In this document: positions 1 through 8,252 of the stretch, in pieces
How the letters are laid out: every line of letters begins with the position of its first letter
Numbering within the stretch: position 1 is the first letter of the stretch
Source of the DNA: Bacteroidota bacterium
Lineage (GTDB): Bacteria > Bacteroidota > Bacteroidia > B-17B0 > Aurantibacillaceae
Reading direction: 5' to 3'
Assembly: GCA_023433205.1 (NCBI GenBank)
Contig: JAEZDS010000203.1
Coordinates: forward strand, 1-29,349
DNA: 29,349 nt
Notes under the pieces: generated by a model
What the model saw: only the letters and a program-made list of their open reading frames with translations
The model's database searches: none
What the model was told of the DNA's origin: nothing
Position numbers and translations under genes: made by a program

Positions 1-1
1 G

Positions 2-37
2 CCTATGGCTTGTGGTGGTCTGAGCTTCCGCTTCTAA
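2..37 (+). CDS. C-terminal end of an upstream gene, possibly an outer-membrane beta-barrel protein (5' truncated)
   Basis: Reading from base 2, eleven codons run without interruption to a TAA at 35-37 and end in the residues GGLSFRF. A C-terminal aromatic residue after alternating hydrophobic and polar residues is the usual ending of outer-membrane beta-barrels, including the PorP/SprF family common in this phylum. The stop lies 24 bases before a strong terminator, as expected for the last gene of a unit. Too little is visible to name a family; the frame choice rests on the stop-terminator arrangement and the ending. Confidence 0.4.
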   Translation, partial: PMACGGLSFRF

Positions 38-61
38 TACCTGATCAGCATTTTTTTACAG

Positions 62-94
62 ATCCCGTCGCCATGGTGACGGGATTTTTTTTTT
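62..94 (+). terminator. Rho-independent terminator
   Basis: Near-perfect inverted repeat centred on 73-74 (cccgtcgcc with its complement, one G-U pair), directly followed by a run of ten T at 85-94. It ends the transcript of the gene whose stop is at 35-37. Confidence 0.85.
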
Positions 95-320
95 GCAGCT
101 TTTTGTATTTTTCTGCTGTAGTAAGAACTTGCGCTCTTTTGGGGACAAGTCTTCTAGAGATGGCAGTAAAAAATCGCTACATTTACCTCCCGGAACCGCC
201 GACCCACTTAAGCAATCAGGTTAATAACCTTCCACTTTCAATCGGCTGCAATTTTCTGAACAATAATAATCGCTGCAGGCATTCTTCCGGGACCGCCCGG
301 CATAAAACAATTTAAAGAAC

Positions 321-1160
321 ATGAATGATTTTGATTTAGATGTAATGATGCGAAAATTCAGGCACGGCCCCTGGAGAACACTCTTAATAGTGTTGGTACT
401 GTTTATTGTAGTGCTGCTCTTTAAACCCTGGGTGCAGGTTGATGCAGGCGAACGTGGCGTGGTTATGAATTTCGGCGCAGTGCAGAAAGAAGTACTTGAC
501 GAAGGAATACACATGCGTATTCCGGTGATGCAAAAGGTGATTCCCATGGATGTGCGTGTACAGAAAGTGCATACCGATGCTTCCTCGGCCTCCTCTGATC
601 TGCAGGATGTAACGCTGTCGGTAGCACTTAATTATCACATTATTCCGGATAGGGCCAACATAGTGTATCAGACCATTGGTATTGAATTTAAGGAAAGGAT
701 CATTGACCCCGCCATTCAGGAAGTGACAAAGGCAGTATGCGCCAGGTACACCGCTGAGGAACTGATCACAAAACGTCCGGAAGTGAGCATAGCAATGAAG
801 GAGGCGCTGACGGAAAAACTCATCAGCTCCAATATTGCTGTAGATGCAGTTTCGATCGTTACCTTCAGCTTTTCAAAAGTATTTATGGATGCCATTGAGG
901 CCAAACAAACTGCCGAACAGCACGCGCTGAAGGCCAAACGCGACCTTGACAGGATCAGAATAGAGGCGGATCAGACAATTGTAGCAGCCACAGCGGAAGC
1001 CGAAGCACTGCGTCTTCAGAAAATGAACATTTCTCCCGATCTTATTGAACTCAGGAAAATAGAGGCCAACCTCGAAGCCATAAAAAAGTGGAATGGCATA
1101 TTACCGTCAGTTACCGGTAACGGGGCGGTTCCTTTTATCGGAGTAGGGAACGTTAAGTAA
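321..1160 (+). CDS. Prohibitin-family (SPFH/Band 7) membrane protein
   Basis: The 279-residue protein has one membrane segment near residues 20-35 (LLIVLVLFIVVLLF) after a short charged N-terminus. An SPFH/Band 7 domain follows (about 36-200, with VDAGERGVVMNFGAV and the segment FKERIIDPAIQEVTKAV typical of prohibitins). A charged, Ala/Glu-rich coiled coil spans about 185-255. Prohibitins form large rings in the membrane and often act as chaperones or with membrane proteases such as FtsH. No protease gene is adjacent, so the partner is unknown. The ATG at 321 was chosen; ATGs at codons 9 and 10 would also keep the membrane segment. About 225 bases separate it from the preceding terminator. 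That gap holds no convincing gene or full promoter, only a partial -7-like TACATTTA at 178-185 and a small GC hairpin at 287-300. Confidence 0.88.
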   Translation: MNDFDLDVMMRKFRHGPWRTLLIVLVLFIVVLLFKPWVQVDAGERGVVMNFGAVQKEVLDEGIHMRIPVMQKVIPMDVRVQKVHTDASSASSDLQDVTLSVALNYHIIPDRANIVYQTIGIEFKERIIDPAIQEVTKAVCARYTAEELITKRPEVSIAMKEALTEKLISSNIAVDAVSIVTFSFSKVFMDAIEAKQTAEQHALKAKRDLDRIRIEADQTIVAATAEAEALRLQKMNISPDLIELRKIEANLEAIKKWNGILPSVTGNGAVPFIGVGNVK

Positions 1161-1207
1161 TAATTTGTCAGACCAATTAAGTATCATTGCAGAACAAGCT
1201 GTAAAAT

Positions 1208-1447
1208 ATGGTCAGATACATTTTGTTGATAGTGGTTGCCGGAATTGTTGGCGCCACCCTTGCACGATCAAAAGGCCGGAGCCCGGTGCTTTGGTTCCTG
1301 CTATGCGCCATTTTGCCCATACTTGTGATCGCCATAGCGCTGTTGCCACCGGTTGTAACCAAAGGTATTACCAAACGTTGTGAACACTGCGCAGAGATAT
1401 CAAAAGATTCGGCAGTGGTTTGTAAATACTGTGGTTTGAGTTTTTAG
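1208..1447 (+). CDS. Small membrane protein with a C-terminal zinc ribbon
   Basis: The 79-residue protein has two hydrophobic segments (about residues 3-18 and 27-48) joined by a short basic loop (RSKGRS). A C-terminal zinc-ribbon-like motif follows: CEHC (C58, C61) and CKYC (C72, C75), ten residues apart. The four-cysteine layout is that of zinc-ribbon proteins; the membrane half matches no family I can name. It begins 47 bases after the prohibitin stop with no terminator between, so it may be co-transcribed. No strong Shine-Dalgarno is visible, which is common in this phylum. Function unknown. Confidence 0.7.
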   Translation: MVRYILLIVVAGIVGATLARSKGRSPVLWFLLCAILPILVIAIALLPPVVTKGITKRCEHCAEISKDSAVVCKYCGLSF

Positions 1448-1475
1448 TGCTTTAACCCGCCCTGGTCCAGCTGAG

Positions 1476-1500
1476 AGCTTAACGGTCTTCTTTTTAAGCT
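1476..1500 (+). terminator. Weak hairpin downstream of the zinc-ribbon gene
   Basis: A 7-bp inverted repeat (agcttaa at 1476-1482, ttaagct at 1494-1500) is followed by only a short T-rich stretch. It may act as a weak terminator. A second AT-rich palindrome (catatt/aatatg) sits at 1512-1526. Confidence 0.25.
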
Positions 1501-1599
1501 TTCTTGGGTATCATATTAAAAATATGCCTCTACTTCCGCCACATTGCTGCACTGTTTGAAGTTTACTGAAATCATAAACAGATCATTACTTTTATTGCC

Positions 1600-2232
1600 T
1601 TGAACACTGGAACGGCTCTGCGGCATTTAAAAAAGGACCCTGTCCTGGCCAGGATCATGGCAAAGTTGCCCGCCATTGCGGTGAAGGAGGACAAGGACCT
1701 GTATCTGGCCTTGCTGAGGGCCATCGTTGGTCAGCAATTATCTGTTAAAGCTGCAGACACGATCTGGCAGAGATTTCTGGCCCTCTTCAGAACAAAATAC
1801 CCTCATCCCAAACTTCTTCTTAAAACCGGCATCGAAAAACTCAGAAGCGCGGGACTCAGTTATCAGAAAGCTGGCTACCTGCGGAATATCGCTGAATTTT
1901 CGCTGCTTCATTCATTTGACTACGAATATCTCGAACAGTTCGATGATGAAGCACTGATCAGTTACCTTGTGCAGATCAAAGGAGTAGGCAGGTGGACTGC
2001 CGAGATGGTGCTGATGTTTCACCTGGGCAGGACAGACATTTTTCCAAAAGATGATCTGGGTATTCAGATGGGAATGCGGCAATTCTATAAATTAAGGGAG
2101 CTGGATAAGAAAAAATTTCTGGCCAGAATTGAGAAAATAGCATCAGCCTGGCGACCATACAGAACGCTGGCATGTATGTACATCTGGAAAGCCAGGGATA
2201 CAGCCGCATTAAAAAAGAAGCCCGGATCCTGA
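1600..2232 (+). CDS. AlkA-like DNA-3-methyladenine glycosylase (HhH-GPD superfamily)
   Basis: The 210-residue protein is a base-excision DNA repair glycosylase that should remove alkylated bases such as 3-methyladenine. It has the HhH-GPD layout: an N-terminal helical part with AIVGQQLS (41-48), a helix-hairpin-helix about residues 122-140 (LVQIKGVGRWTAEM), then the Asp pair D151-D152 in FPKDDL that supplies the catalytic aspartate. It lacks the extra N-terminal domain of E. coli AlkA and resembles the shorter bacterial form. The start is inferred: no ATG lies between the in-frame stop at 1567-1569 and the conserved N-terminus, so TTG at 1600 is the best choice. The last codons are encoded in the arm of a terminator hairpin. 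It is the last gene before a convergent peptidase gene. Confidence 0.85.
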   Translation: MNTGTALRHLKKDPVLARIMAKLPAIAVKEDKDLYLALLRAIVGQQLSVKAADTIWQRFLALFRTKYPHPKLLLKTGIEKLRSAGLSYQKAGYLRNIAEFSLLHSFDYEYLEQFDDEALISYLVQIKGVGRWTAEMVLMFHLGRTDIFPKDDLGIQMGMRQFYKLRELDKKKFLARIEKIASAWRPYRTLACMYIWKARDTAALKKKPGS

Positions 2233-2250
2233 GGGAGTCCGGGCTTTTAC
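2218..2250. terminator. Bidirectional terminator between convergent genes, overlapping the 3' end of the glycosylase gene
   Basis: A perfect 9-bp stem (aagcccgga at 2218-2226, tccgggctt at 2238-2246) with an 11-base loop. On the + strand it runs into four T; on the - strand it is followed by cttctttttt, a stronger T-tract. It therefore ends both the + strand glycosylase and the - strand peptidase. The left arm is coding sequence: the glycosylase stop codon lies in the loop at 2230-2232. Confidence 0.85.
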
Positions 2251-2270
2251 TTAAAATTCAGTTATTGAGA

Positions 2271-3884
2271 TCAGGTTTTGGTTTTGGCGAATTTCTCTGC
2301 CATTTTCACCGCCTCGTACATGTTTACGATGCCGGCTGTTTTGCTGAGCTTGTCAAATCTCACCATTTCGTCTTTAGTTCCAGGCTTAATTACCTTTTTG
2401 CTCTTGTTGTTCTTAACGCTGCTTTTTACAATGATCTTTTTGATCTGCTGAGGCGTAAGAGTAGGGTAGTATGATTTTAACACCGCGGCAACGCCGCAGG
2501 CAACGGGCGCGGCCATGCTGGTACCGCTTGCATCACGGTAACCATTTTCGGGTGTGGTTGAATAAATATCAACCCCAGGCGAAAAAACATCAACTGTTTT
2601 TTTGCCGTAGTTAGAGAATGGCGCAACCATTTTTTCTTCGGGCTTCCAGCTCAATGCTCCAATATCCATAAAGTTCTCAGCCTCTCCTTTACCTTCAAAT
2701 TTTTTGCAGGGATAGTGTGCAACCTCGTCAATGTTCACCGCGTCGTTCCCTGCCGCGTGAATTAACAGAACACCTTTACTTTCTGCATATTTAACGGCAT
2801 CATCAACTACTTTTTTATCCCAGCTGAATTTTTTTCCAAAACTCATGTTGATGATGGAAGCGCCGTTATCAACCGCGTAGCGGATACTGTTTGCCACGTC
2901 CTTATCACGCTCGTCACCATCAGGCACACATCTAACCGACATGATGCGTACATCTGAGGCAACCCCGTCCATACCTACGCCATTTTTACGTGCGGCCGCA
3001 ATTATGCCTGCCACATGGGTGCCATGAAAACTATCGGGGCCCTTGCAGTCGCTGTTGCCATACACCTTTTCTGCAGAGTTATTGTAATCATCTCCAACGA
3101 TTGAACGCGGGTCGAAATTAAGGTTCAGGTGATATTCCACAGAATTCTTGAAATGGTCAACTCCCGGTTGCACCATACTTATAAAATCATCAAGACTCGC
3201 CTCTTTATTCTGGCTAAGTGTTTTTTTGGAAAGTTCGAGGGTTGATTTTTCCAGCTCGTCGCTTGTGCTGTACTTTGACAGTTCTTCGTAACGGATCGTA
3301 TCAACACTTAAAGAGGCTTTAACCTTGCCGTTCAGTGCCTGCAGGCTTTCAGCCATACCACGGTACTTCACGTACATGGCCGAATCACTCCGGTATTTTT
3401 TGCTGTAGTCGGCGTAGGCCGCTTCAAATATTCTGAATTCGTTCTTTTCCTGTTTGTCTGAAAAGTCCGATTCTTTTTTGCCAAGATATTTGTCCTTGTA
3501 CTTGCGAACCAAACGAGTCATTTCCAGATTGTCCTTGTCAACATTTTTTCCATCGGCACCACCAATAAAGTTCCAGCCGTGGATGTCGTCAATATATCCG
3601 TTCTTATCATCATCAATGCCGTTGCCAGGGATCTCACCCTGATTCACCCACATCACGCTTTTAAGATCTTCGTGCTCATAATCCACCCCGCTGTCAATTA
3701 CACCAACAATAACGGTTGTGGATTTTTTATTTTTCAGCAATTCTTCATAGGTGCGTTCAGTGCTTACGCCCTGAACACTGTCTTTTGCTGCGTCGAGGTT
3801 AAACCAGTTGTTTGGGCGCTTGCTGTTTTGCGCGTTAAAGGCCAGCGCTGAAAAAAGCATGGCGGATAGGACAATTCTTTTCAT
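2271..3884 (-). CDS. Secreted S8 (subtilisin-like) serine peptidase
   Basis: The 537-residue protein starts with a signal peptide (MKRIVLSAMLFSALAFNAQ). The subtilisin catalytic triad is visible: D64 in GVIDSGVD, H287 in FHGTHVAG and S456 in SGTSMAAP, with the oxyanion Asn N380 in AAGND. The Asp and His are about 220 residues apart instead of the usual 30-40. A long, charged, Lys/Glu/Ser-rich insert of roughly residues 110-275 sits between them. No T9SS sorting domain follows the catalytic domain; the protein ends in a Lys-rich helix. It is therefore expected in the periplasm, or exported by another route. It is a single-gene unit with its own promoter motif and a shared terminator. Substrate unknown. 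Confidence 0.92.
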   Translation of the reverse strand: MKRIVLSAMLFSALAFNAQNSKRPNNWFNLDAAKDSVQGVSTERTYEELLKNKKSTTVIVGVIDSGVDYEHEDLKSVMWVNQGEIPGNGIDDDKNGYIDDIHGWNFIGGADGKNVDKDNLEMTRLVRKYKDKYLGKKESDFSDKQEKNEFRIFEAAYADYSKKYRSDSAMYVKYRGMAESLQALNGKVKASLSVDTIRYEELSKYSTSDELEKSTLELSKKTLSQNKEASLDDFISMVQPGVDHFKNSVEYHLNLNFDPRSIVGDDYNNSAEKVYGNSDCKGPDSFHGTHVAGIIAAARKNGVGMDGVASDVRIMSVRCVPDGDERDKDVANSIRYAVDNGASIINMSFGKKFSWDKKVVDDAVKYAESKGVLLIHAAGNDAVNIDEVAHYPCKKFEGKGEAENFMDIGALSWKPEEKMVAPFSNYGKKTVDVFSPGVDIYSTTPENGYRDASGTSMAAPVACGVAAVLKSYYPTLTPQQIKKIIVKSSVKNNKSKKVIKPGTKDEMVRFDKLSKTAGIVNMYEAVKMAEKFAKTKT

Positions 3885-3929
3885 CTTGATCTGATTAGTT
3901 TTTAAAGTGGATTTTACAAGGGTTTAATG

Positions 3930-3937
3930 CAAAGATA
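3930..3937 (-). promoter_or_regulatory. Promoter -7 element for the S8 peptidase gene
   Basis: TATCTTTG on the - strand matches the Bacteroidota -7 consensus TAnnTTTG exactly, 46 bases upstream of the ATG. No good TTG was found at the -33 position, so only half the promoter is supported. Confidence 0.5.
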
Positions 3938-4045
3938 ACCGAAGAATGCTGGCGGAGGCTGCCTTTCACATTAATTTAGAGGTAAAAAACTGAAATTCCC
4001 CCCTGGCGGGTGATTTTTGAATTATCAACAAATTTCCCAATTAAA

Positions 4046-4077
4046 TGTGTGATGCTATGGCTTTTTTGATACATTTG
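4046..4077 (+). promoter_or_regulatory. Promoter of the first T9SS cargo gene
   Basis: TACATTTG at 4070-4077 matches the -7 consensus TAnnTTTG. A partial -33 element (TGTG at 4046-4049) lies 20 bases upstream. The ATG follows 25 bases later. Confidence 0.55.
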
Positions 4078-4102
4078 GCTCAAACAAAAACGCAGAACAA
4101 CC

Positions 4103-6061
4103 ATGAAAAAAATTACTTTAGCACTTCTTGCTGTTGGCGGACTCTGGTATAATGCCGGGGCGCAGGCCAACATTACAATCCAGGCGCCGCTGGCAAACAG
4201 CACCTCGCAGTTGCGCGCACCAAACGGAACCGATCAGCACAGTGGACTAAAAGGCTGTTTCCTTATCAGGGCAAGCGAACTGGGCGCCCTTACAGGCAGC
4301 ATCGTAAACAGCATTGGTTTTGATCTTACTGATGGCGCGGGTGCTAATAATCCGGGTACCATTACTGTCTATCTCGAAAACACTTCTGACAATACTTATC
4401 AGAAAGGCACTTCCTTCGCCACGGCAATTTTAGGTATGACACAACATTATACCGGGAACATGACGGTGCCTGCAACTAATAATGCTGCCACAATAACACT
4501 GAATTTCACACCTACCTTCACTTATACCGGAGGCGGTATTTATGTAGCGTATGAGTGGAGTAGTACAGGACCATTTTCTGCAGCAAACAACCCAGCCACT
4601 TATGAAGCAAGTAACGTGGGTAATGGAAATGGACTTGGAGCAACTTCTTATACCAACAATCCCGTTGCCCCAGACGGCATGACTGTTACAGACTTCCGTC
4701 CTGCTTTTCTGTTCAATGCGGTGAACACTGCCACCAACGAGCTGGCGGTAATAGATATTGATGCACTTGGTAAAGCCAGCCAGTTTGACGCCGGTCAGAC
4801 AATCACTGCAAAAGTGAGAAATTCAAGCACTGGTGACAAGGCCGGTGTAACGGTTTCACTTACTATTGGCGGAGCAAACCCTTTTACTGATGTGCAAACA
4901 ATTACTAACGTAGTTGCAGGAGCGGTAGCTACCGTAACATTTGCGCCATATTCTGCTATTAACGCAGGTGTAAGCACTATGTCGATACACATTGATGCCG
5001 ATGAGAACAACGCAAATAACGCCATGACCTGGACACAGACAGCTTCCTGTGAAACAGTGGCGCTCAACTATCACGCAGCAGGCAGCTTTACCAGCCAGGG
5101 TTACGGTGCGGGGGCAACCACTTCAGGAAGGATCTATTCCTTCAGGTACGTTCCTGGTTCAACAAACAGCATCTCAGCTGTGCAGGTGGTAGTGCCTTCA
5201 TTTAGCGCTGCCGGAAATAACGGCAAAACCATTTTTGGAACGCTTCAGGATGCAAATGGCGCCATAGTTGCCCAGAGTGCGCCTGTAGTGATCAGCGGAG
5301 GCATGATGGATGTTTTCACGTCCCTTACCTTCACTTCACCGGTACAGTTAACAGCAAACACCCCATATTATATTGGTGTTGGAATGCCGGCCAATGGTTA
5401 TTTTCCTGTAGGTACTCTAGGTACTAACACAGTTCAGGGATATTACAATTCCGCCATTACAGGTGGGGCGCTTACTGAGATCAACTTTGGTTACCTCAGT
5501 ATCCAGGGATTACTTATTAACGACAGCCAGATCATTACAGCTACCTCATCTACAGCTACGGCATGTAAAGGTCAGTCGGTTACATTAACGGTTACAGGTG
5601 CCACTAATACTACCTACACTTGGAGCCCAATTGGTGGAAACAGTGCGGTAACAATTGTTACTGTAACCCCTCCGGGTACTTCAACAGCGGGACCGCAGTT
5701 CTTTAATGTTATTGGTACCAATACAGTTACCGGTTGCAAAACACTGCCTACTACCGTTTCAGTGCAGGTTACAACCTGCAACACAAATACCGGCACTGTT
5801 GGTTTTGGTCAGGCACTTACCGGAAACCAGGCGCTTCGCCTGTTTCCAAACCCCGCTTCAAACGGCATAACAAATGTGAGCGGACTGAGTGGTGTAAATA
5901 CCATAGAAGTAAGCAATATAGTGGGGCAGGTTGTGTTCAGAAGCTCTGTGTCAGGTGAAACCGAGCAGATAGATCTTTCACAAAACTCAGCTGGTCAATA
6001 CTTTATAAAAGTAACAAGTGAAGCAAAAGAAGTAACAATCTTCAAGTTAATTAAAAACTAA
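4103..6061 (+). CDS. Secreted T9SS type A sorting-domain protein (paralogue of the protein at 22581-25355)
   Basis: The 652-residue protein has a signal peptide (MKKITLALLAVGGLWYNAGAQ) and a T9SS type A sorting domain at about 578-652 (LRLFPNP, IVGQVV, SAGQYFIKV). It should be exported by type IX secretion and anchored at the surface or released. Between these lie a module at about 22-210 (QLRAPNGT, RASELG, TYTGGGIYVAYEWSS, FRPAFLF), a CARDB-like stretch at about 215-310 with FTDVQTIT, a third module to about 465 and one Ig-like repeat. Residues 1-465 align by eye along their length with the protein at 22581-25355, which carries five Ig-like repeats instead of one. I do not recognise the N-terminal modules as a named enzyme. 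An adhesin or structural surface role is a guess. It has its own promoter and terminator. Confidence 0.88.
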   Translation: MKKITLALLAVGGLWYNAGAQANITIQAPLANSTSQLRAPNGTDQHSGLKGCFLIRASELGALTGSIVNSIGFDLTDGAGANNPGTITVYLENTSDNTYQKGTSFATAILGMTQHYTGNMTVPATNNAATITLNFTPTFTYTGGGIYVAYEWSSTGPFSAANNPATYEASNVGNGNGLGATSYTNNPVAPDGMTVTDFRPAFLFNAVNTATNELAVIDIDALGKASQFDAGQTITAKVRNSSTGDKAGVTVSLTIGGANPFTDVQTITNVVAGAVATVTFAPYSAINAGVSTMSIHIDADENNANNAMTWTQTASCETVALNYHAAGSFTSQGYGAGATTSGRIYSFRYVPGSTNSISAVQVVVPSFSAAGNNGKTIFGTLQDANGAIVAQSAPVVISGGMMDVFTSLTFTSPVQLTANTPYYIGVGMPANGYFPVGTLGTNTVQGYYNSAITGGALTEINFGYLSIQGLLINDSQIITATSSTATACKGQSVTLTVTGATNTTYTWSPIGGNSAVTIVTVTPPGTSTAGPQFFNVIGTNTVTGCKTLPTTVSVQVTTCNTNTGTVGFGQALTGNQALRLFPNPASNGITNVSGLSGVNTIEVSNIVGQVVFRSSVSGETEQIDLSQNSAGQYFIKVTSEAKEVTIFKLIKN

Positions 6062-6083
6062 GAACAGATTCCTTTTAATAATT

Positions 6084-6114
6084 AAGCCTTCTCTATTGAG
6101 AGGGCTTTTTTTTT
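6084..6114 (+). terminator. Rho-independent terminator
   Basis: A 10-bp stem with one G-U pair (aagccttctc and gagagggctt) around a tatt loop, then a run of T to 6114. It ends the T9SS gene at 4103-6061. Confidence 0.85.
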
Positions 6115-6121
6115 GCATTTG

Positions 6122-6154
6122 TTGCCGAAGTCAATGGAATTTTCTCTAATTTTA
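6122..6154 (+). promoter_or_regulatory. Probable promoter of the second T9SS cargo gene
   Basis: TTG at 6122-6124, 22 bases, then TAATTTTA at 6147-6154, one mismatch to TAnnTTTG. The ATG is 24 bases further on. It lies just after the previous gene's terminator, so the gene is expected to be transcribed alone. Confidence 0.45.
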
Positions 6155-6178
6155 TCTGAAATCAGAAAACAGATCTAA

Positions 6179-8203
6179 ATGAAAAAATCTTTACTCGTTA
6201 CCTGTGCCATCTTTATGGCCCTGGGCAATAAAGCACAACTTCAGGATATAAAAACCGGAGTTGAGAACGCAACCGGAGAACGTCACATAACTGCACAGTC
6301 GCAGTCGCAAAACATCGCGACAACAGTTAGTGATACCCTACACTATTATTATAATAAAAATTTCTGGTTAAATCCTCCGGGACAATGGAACCAGTTCTAT
6401 TACTGGGAAATGCCCAGTGCAACAGCTTCTTTAAATGGCGTTACACACATGGGGTCAATATTTCAGAACTCGGTAAGTATTACTGTACATGGATTAGAGG
6501 GCATGGTAATGAAAAACCCCGCCTCAACCAGTGCAGGAGTGCCCATTAAATTTTATCTGCACTATCTTAACGCAACCAATCAACCACTGCCTCCTATTGA
6601 CTCTGCTGTAGCTACAGTTACAGGAACAACAGGGGCCTACTTTGTAGGTGGCTTGCTTACCTCGCCAAAAACTGTAACCGCCAATTTCGCAGTGAGCATG
6701 AAGTCAGAGCCAATCGCTTCCACTGATACAGCCTACCTGTTCATGACAGCCGGCTATCACCCGACAGCCACAGCAACCGGTACCAATGTTGTAAAGTATG
6801 GGGAAAATTTTGGCAGGCTTCGTTATCTTGGTAACTGGCAAACCACAGGCAATGTGTTTGGGGCTGGTACGAGCAGAGAGATGATAGTTGCGCCCTGGGT
6901 TACTTTTAACTATGAGGCCGGCATTACGGTAAATACCCCTTCCATTTGTAACAATTCAATTGGAAGTTTCGCCAATGCATCAACGCCACAGTCCCTTATC
7001 GAAAACAGGCAGTTTAATTTTAATAAGTTTGCCTCGTACTGGGATGCGTTATACACCAACACTGTAACCTTAACAACCGATTCCATCTATGATTGGATGT
7101 TTACCGGAGCCTCACCAGTACAATCATATCAAAAAAATCCTTCTGCCATCTTTAATACGGTTGGTAATCAGACAGCCTCGTTAACAGTGAATTACTGGTA
7201 CAGTGCCGGTCTTGGCGGATGGGGAAATGCACCTTCAAACGGAACCAATGCCGCAATTTATGTAGATGGAGCTAATTCACCTACTATCACCATTACAGGT
7301 AGTACCGATATATGTGCCGGCCAGTCCACTACTTTAACAGCAAGTGGCAATGCCACATATACCTGGACCATTCCAGCCTCTAACAGTAATTCAATTGTGG
7401 TTTCTCCTACCAGCCAAACCGTTTATACCGTGCAGGCTGCCAACGGCGGTTGTACCGCAACCAAACACATAACTGTGGCGGTAGCTCCCGCTCCAAATGT
7501 TCAGGTCACCGGACCTTCATCGGGTTGTGTGGGGCAGGCATACAACATCAGTGCCTCAGGCGCACAATCATACCAGTGGAGCAATACACAAACAACTCCT
7601 ACTTTGCAGCTTTCATCCACCACGCCAGGCGTGCAGGGTTACACGGTAACAGGCACCACAAGCCCCGCCTGTCCTTCAAGCTCGGCTGCCATCACCATCA
7701 CCATTCATGCACTTCCTTCAGTTTCTCTTACAACTTCTCAGGGCACAGTTTGTACCATGAGCACTGGTGGCAACGTTGTTGAACTTATTGGTTTACCTGC
7801 CGGTGGTTTATACGGCGGGTTGAATGTTGCAGGAAATGAATTTACACCAAATTCAGTTGGGCAGAGCGCTGTAACATACCAGTACACTGATCCCACTACT
7901 AATTGTTCAGCAGATATCGCCACCACAATTACGGTTAGGAACTGTTTAAGTGTAAAAGAACAGCAGGCAGCACGTATTGCAGTTTACCCTAATCCAGCGC
8001 TTGACGGAATGGTAAATCTGGAGAATCTTTCAGGAATGAACCGCGTTATCGTTTATAATATTCTTGGTGAGCAGGTTCGGATGGAAAATGTTAGTGGCAA
8101 TTCCCATAAACTCGATCTCTCAGGCTTGCCACAGGGACAGTACTTTGTACGACTGAGCGGAAACAATGGCACCGTTCACACGGTAAAAATTGTTAACCAG
8201 TAA
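6179..8203 (+). CDS. Secreted T9SS type A sorting-domain protein with Ig-like repeats
   Basis: The 674-residue protein has a signal peptide (MKKSLLVTCAIFMALGNKAQ) and a T9SS type A sorting domain at about 599-674 (VYPNPA, ILGEQV, GQYFVRLSG). The N-terminal part, to about residue 370, contains many aromatic residues (YYNKNFW, QFYYWEM) and matches no family I can name. It is not alignable by eye with the other T9SS proteins here. Three Ig-like repeats follow, each with the pattern C-x-G-x2-(ILV)-x-(AS)-x-G-A-x-(ST)-Y-x-W or a relative of it (CAGQSTTLTASG, CVGQAYNISASG and a more divergent third). Such repeats usually act as spacers or adhesion modules. Likely cell-surface or released; function unknown. 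Confidence 0.87.
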   Translation: MKKSLLVTCAIFMALGNKAQLQDIKTGVENATGERHITAQSQSQNIATTVSDTLHYYYNKNFWLNPPGQWNQFYYWEMPSATASLNGVTHMGSIFQNSVSITVHGLEGMVMKNPASTSAGVPIKFYLHYLNATNQPLPPIDSAVATVTGTTGAYFVGGLLTSPKTVTANFAVSMKSEPIASTDTAYLFMTAGYHPTATATGTNVVKYGENFGRLRYLGNWQTTGNVFGAGTSREMIVAPWVTFNYEAGITVNTPSICNNSIGSFANASTPQSLIENRQFNFNKFASYWDALYTNTVTLTTDSIYDWMFTGASPVQSYQKNPSAIFNTVGNQTASLTVNYWYSAGLGGWGNAPSNGTNAAIYVDGANSPTITITGSTDICAGQSTTLTASGNATYTWTIPASNSNSIVVSPTSQTVYTVQAANGGCTATKHITVAVAPAPNVQVTGPSSGCVGQAYNISASGAQSYQWSNTQTTPTLQLSSTTPGVQGYTVTGTTSPACPSSSAAITITIHALPSVSLTTSQGTVCTMSTGGNVVELIGLPAGGLYGGLNVAGNEFTPNSVGQSAVTYQYTDPTTNCSADIATTITVRNCLSVKEQQAARIAVYPNPALDGMVNLENLSGMNRVIVYNILGEQVRMENVSGNSHKLDLSGLPQGQYFVRLSGNNGTVHTVKIVNQ

Positions 8204-8225
8204 GCATTAATTTTCAGATTCTTTA

Positions 8226-8252
8226 AAAGCCCCTCCAAAAGGGGCTTTTTTT
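8226..8252 (+). terminator. Rho-independent terminator
   Basis: A perfect 9-bp stem (aaagcccct / aggggcttt) with a five-base loop and a T-run ending at 8252, one base before the first possible start codon of the next gene. Confidence 0.9.

Noticed and set aside
287..300. GC hairpin upstream of the prohibitin gene as a terminator
   Set aside because: Only a 5-bp stem with no T-run after it.
10..315. Open frame of 101 codons on the + strand before the prohibitin gene
   Set aside because: It runs through a terminator hairpin and its T-run, has low-complexity sequence and no recognisable domain.
1165..1383. 72-codon + strand frame overlapping the zinc-ribbon gene
   Set aside because: It overlaps the better supported frame at 1208-1447, which has membrane segments and a Cys4 motif.
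7450..7782. 110-codon frame with a run of His residues inside the T9SS gene at 6179
   Set aside because: Out-of-frame reading of Thr/Ile-rich Ig-like repeats; no start signal and no domain.
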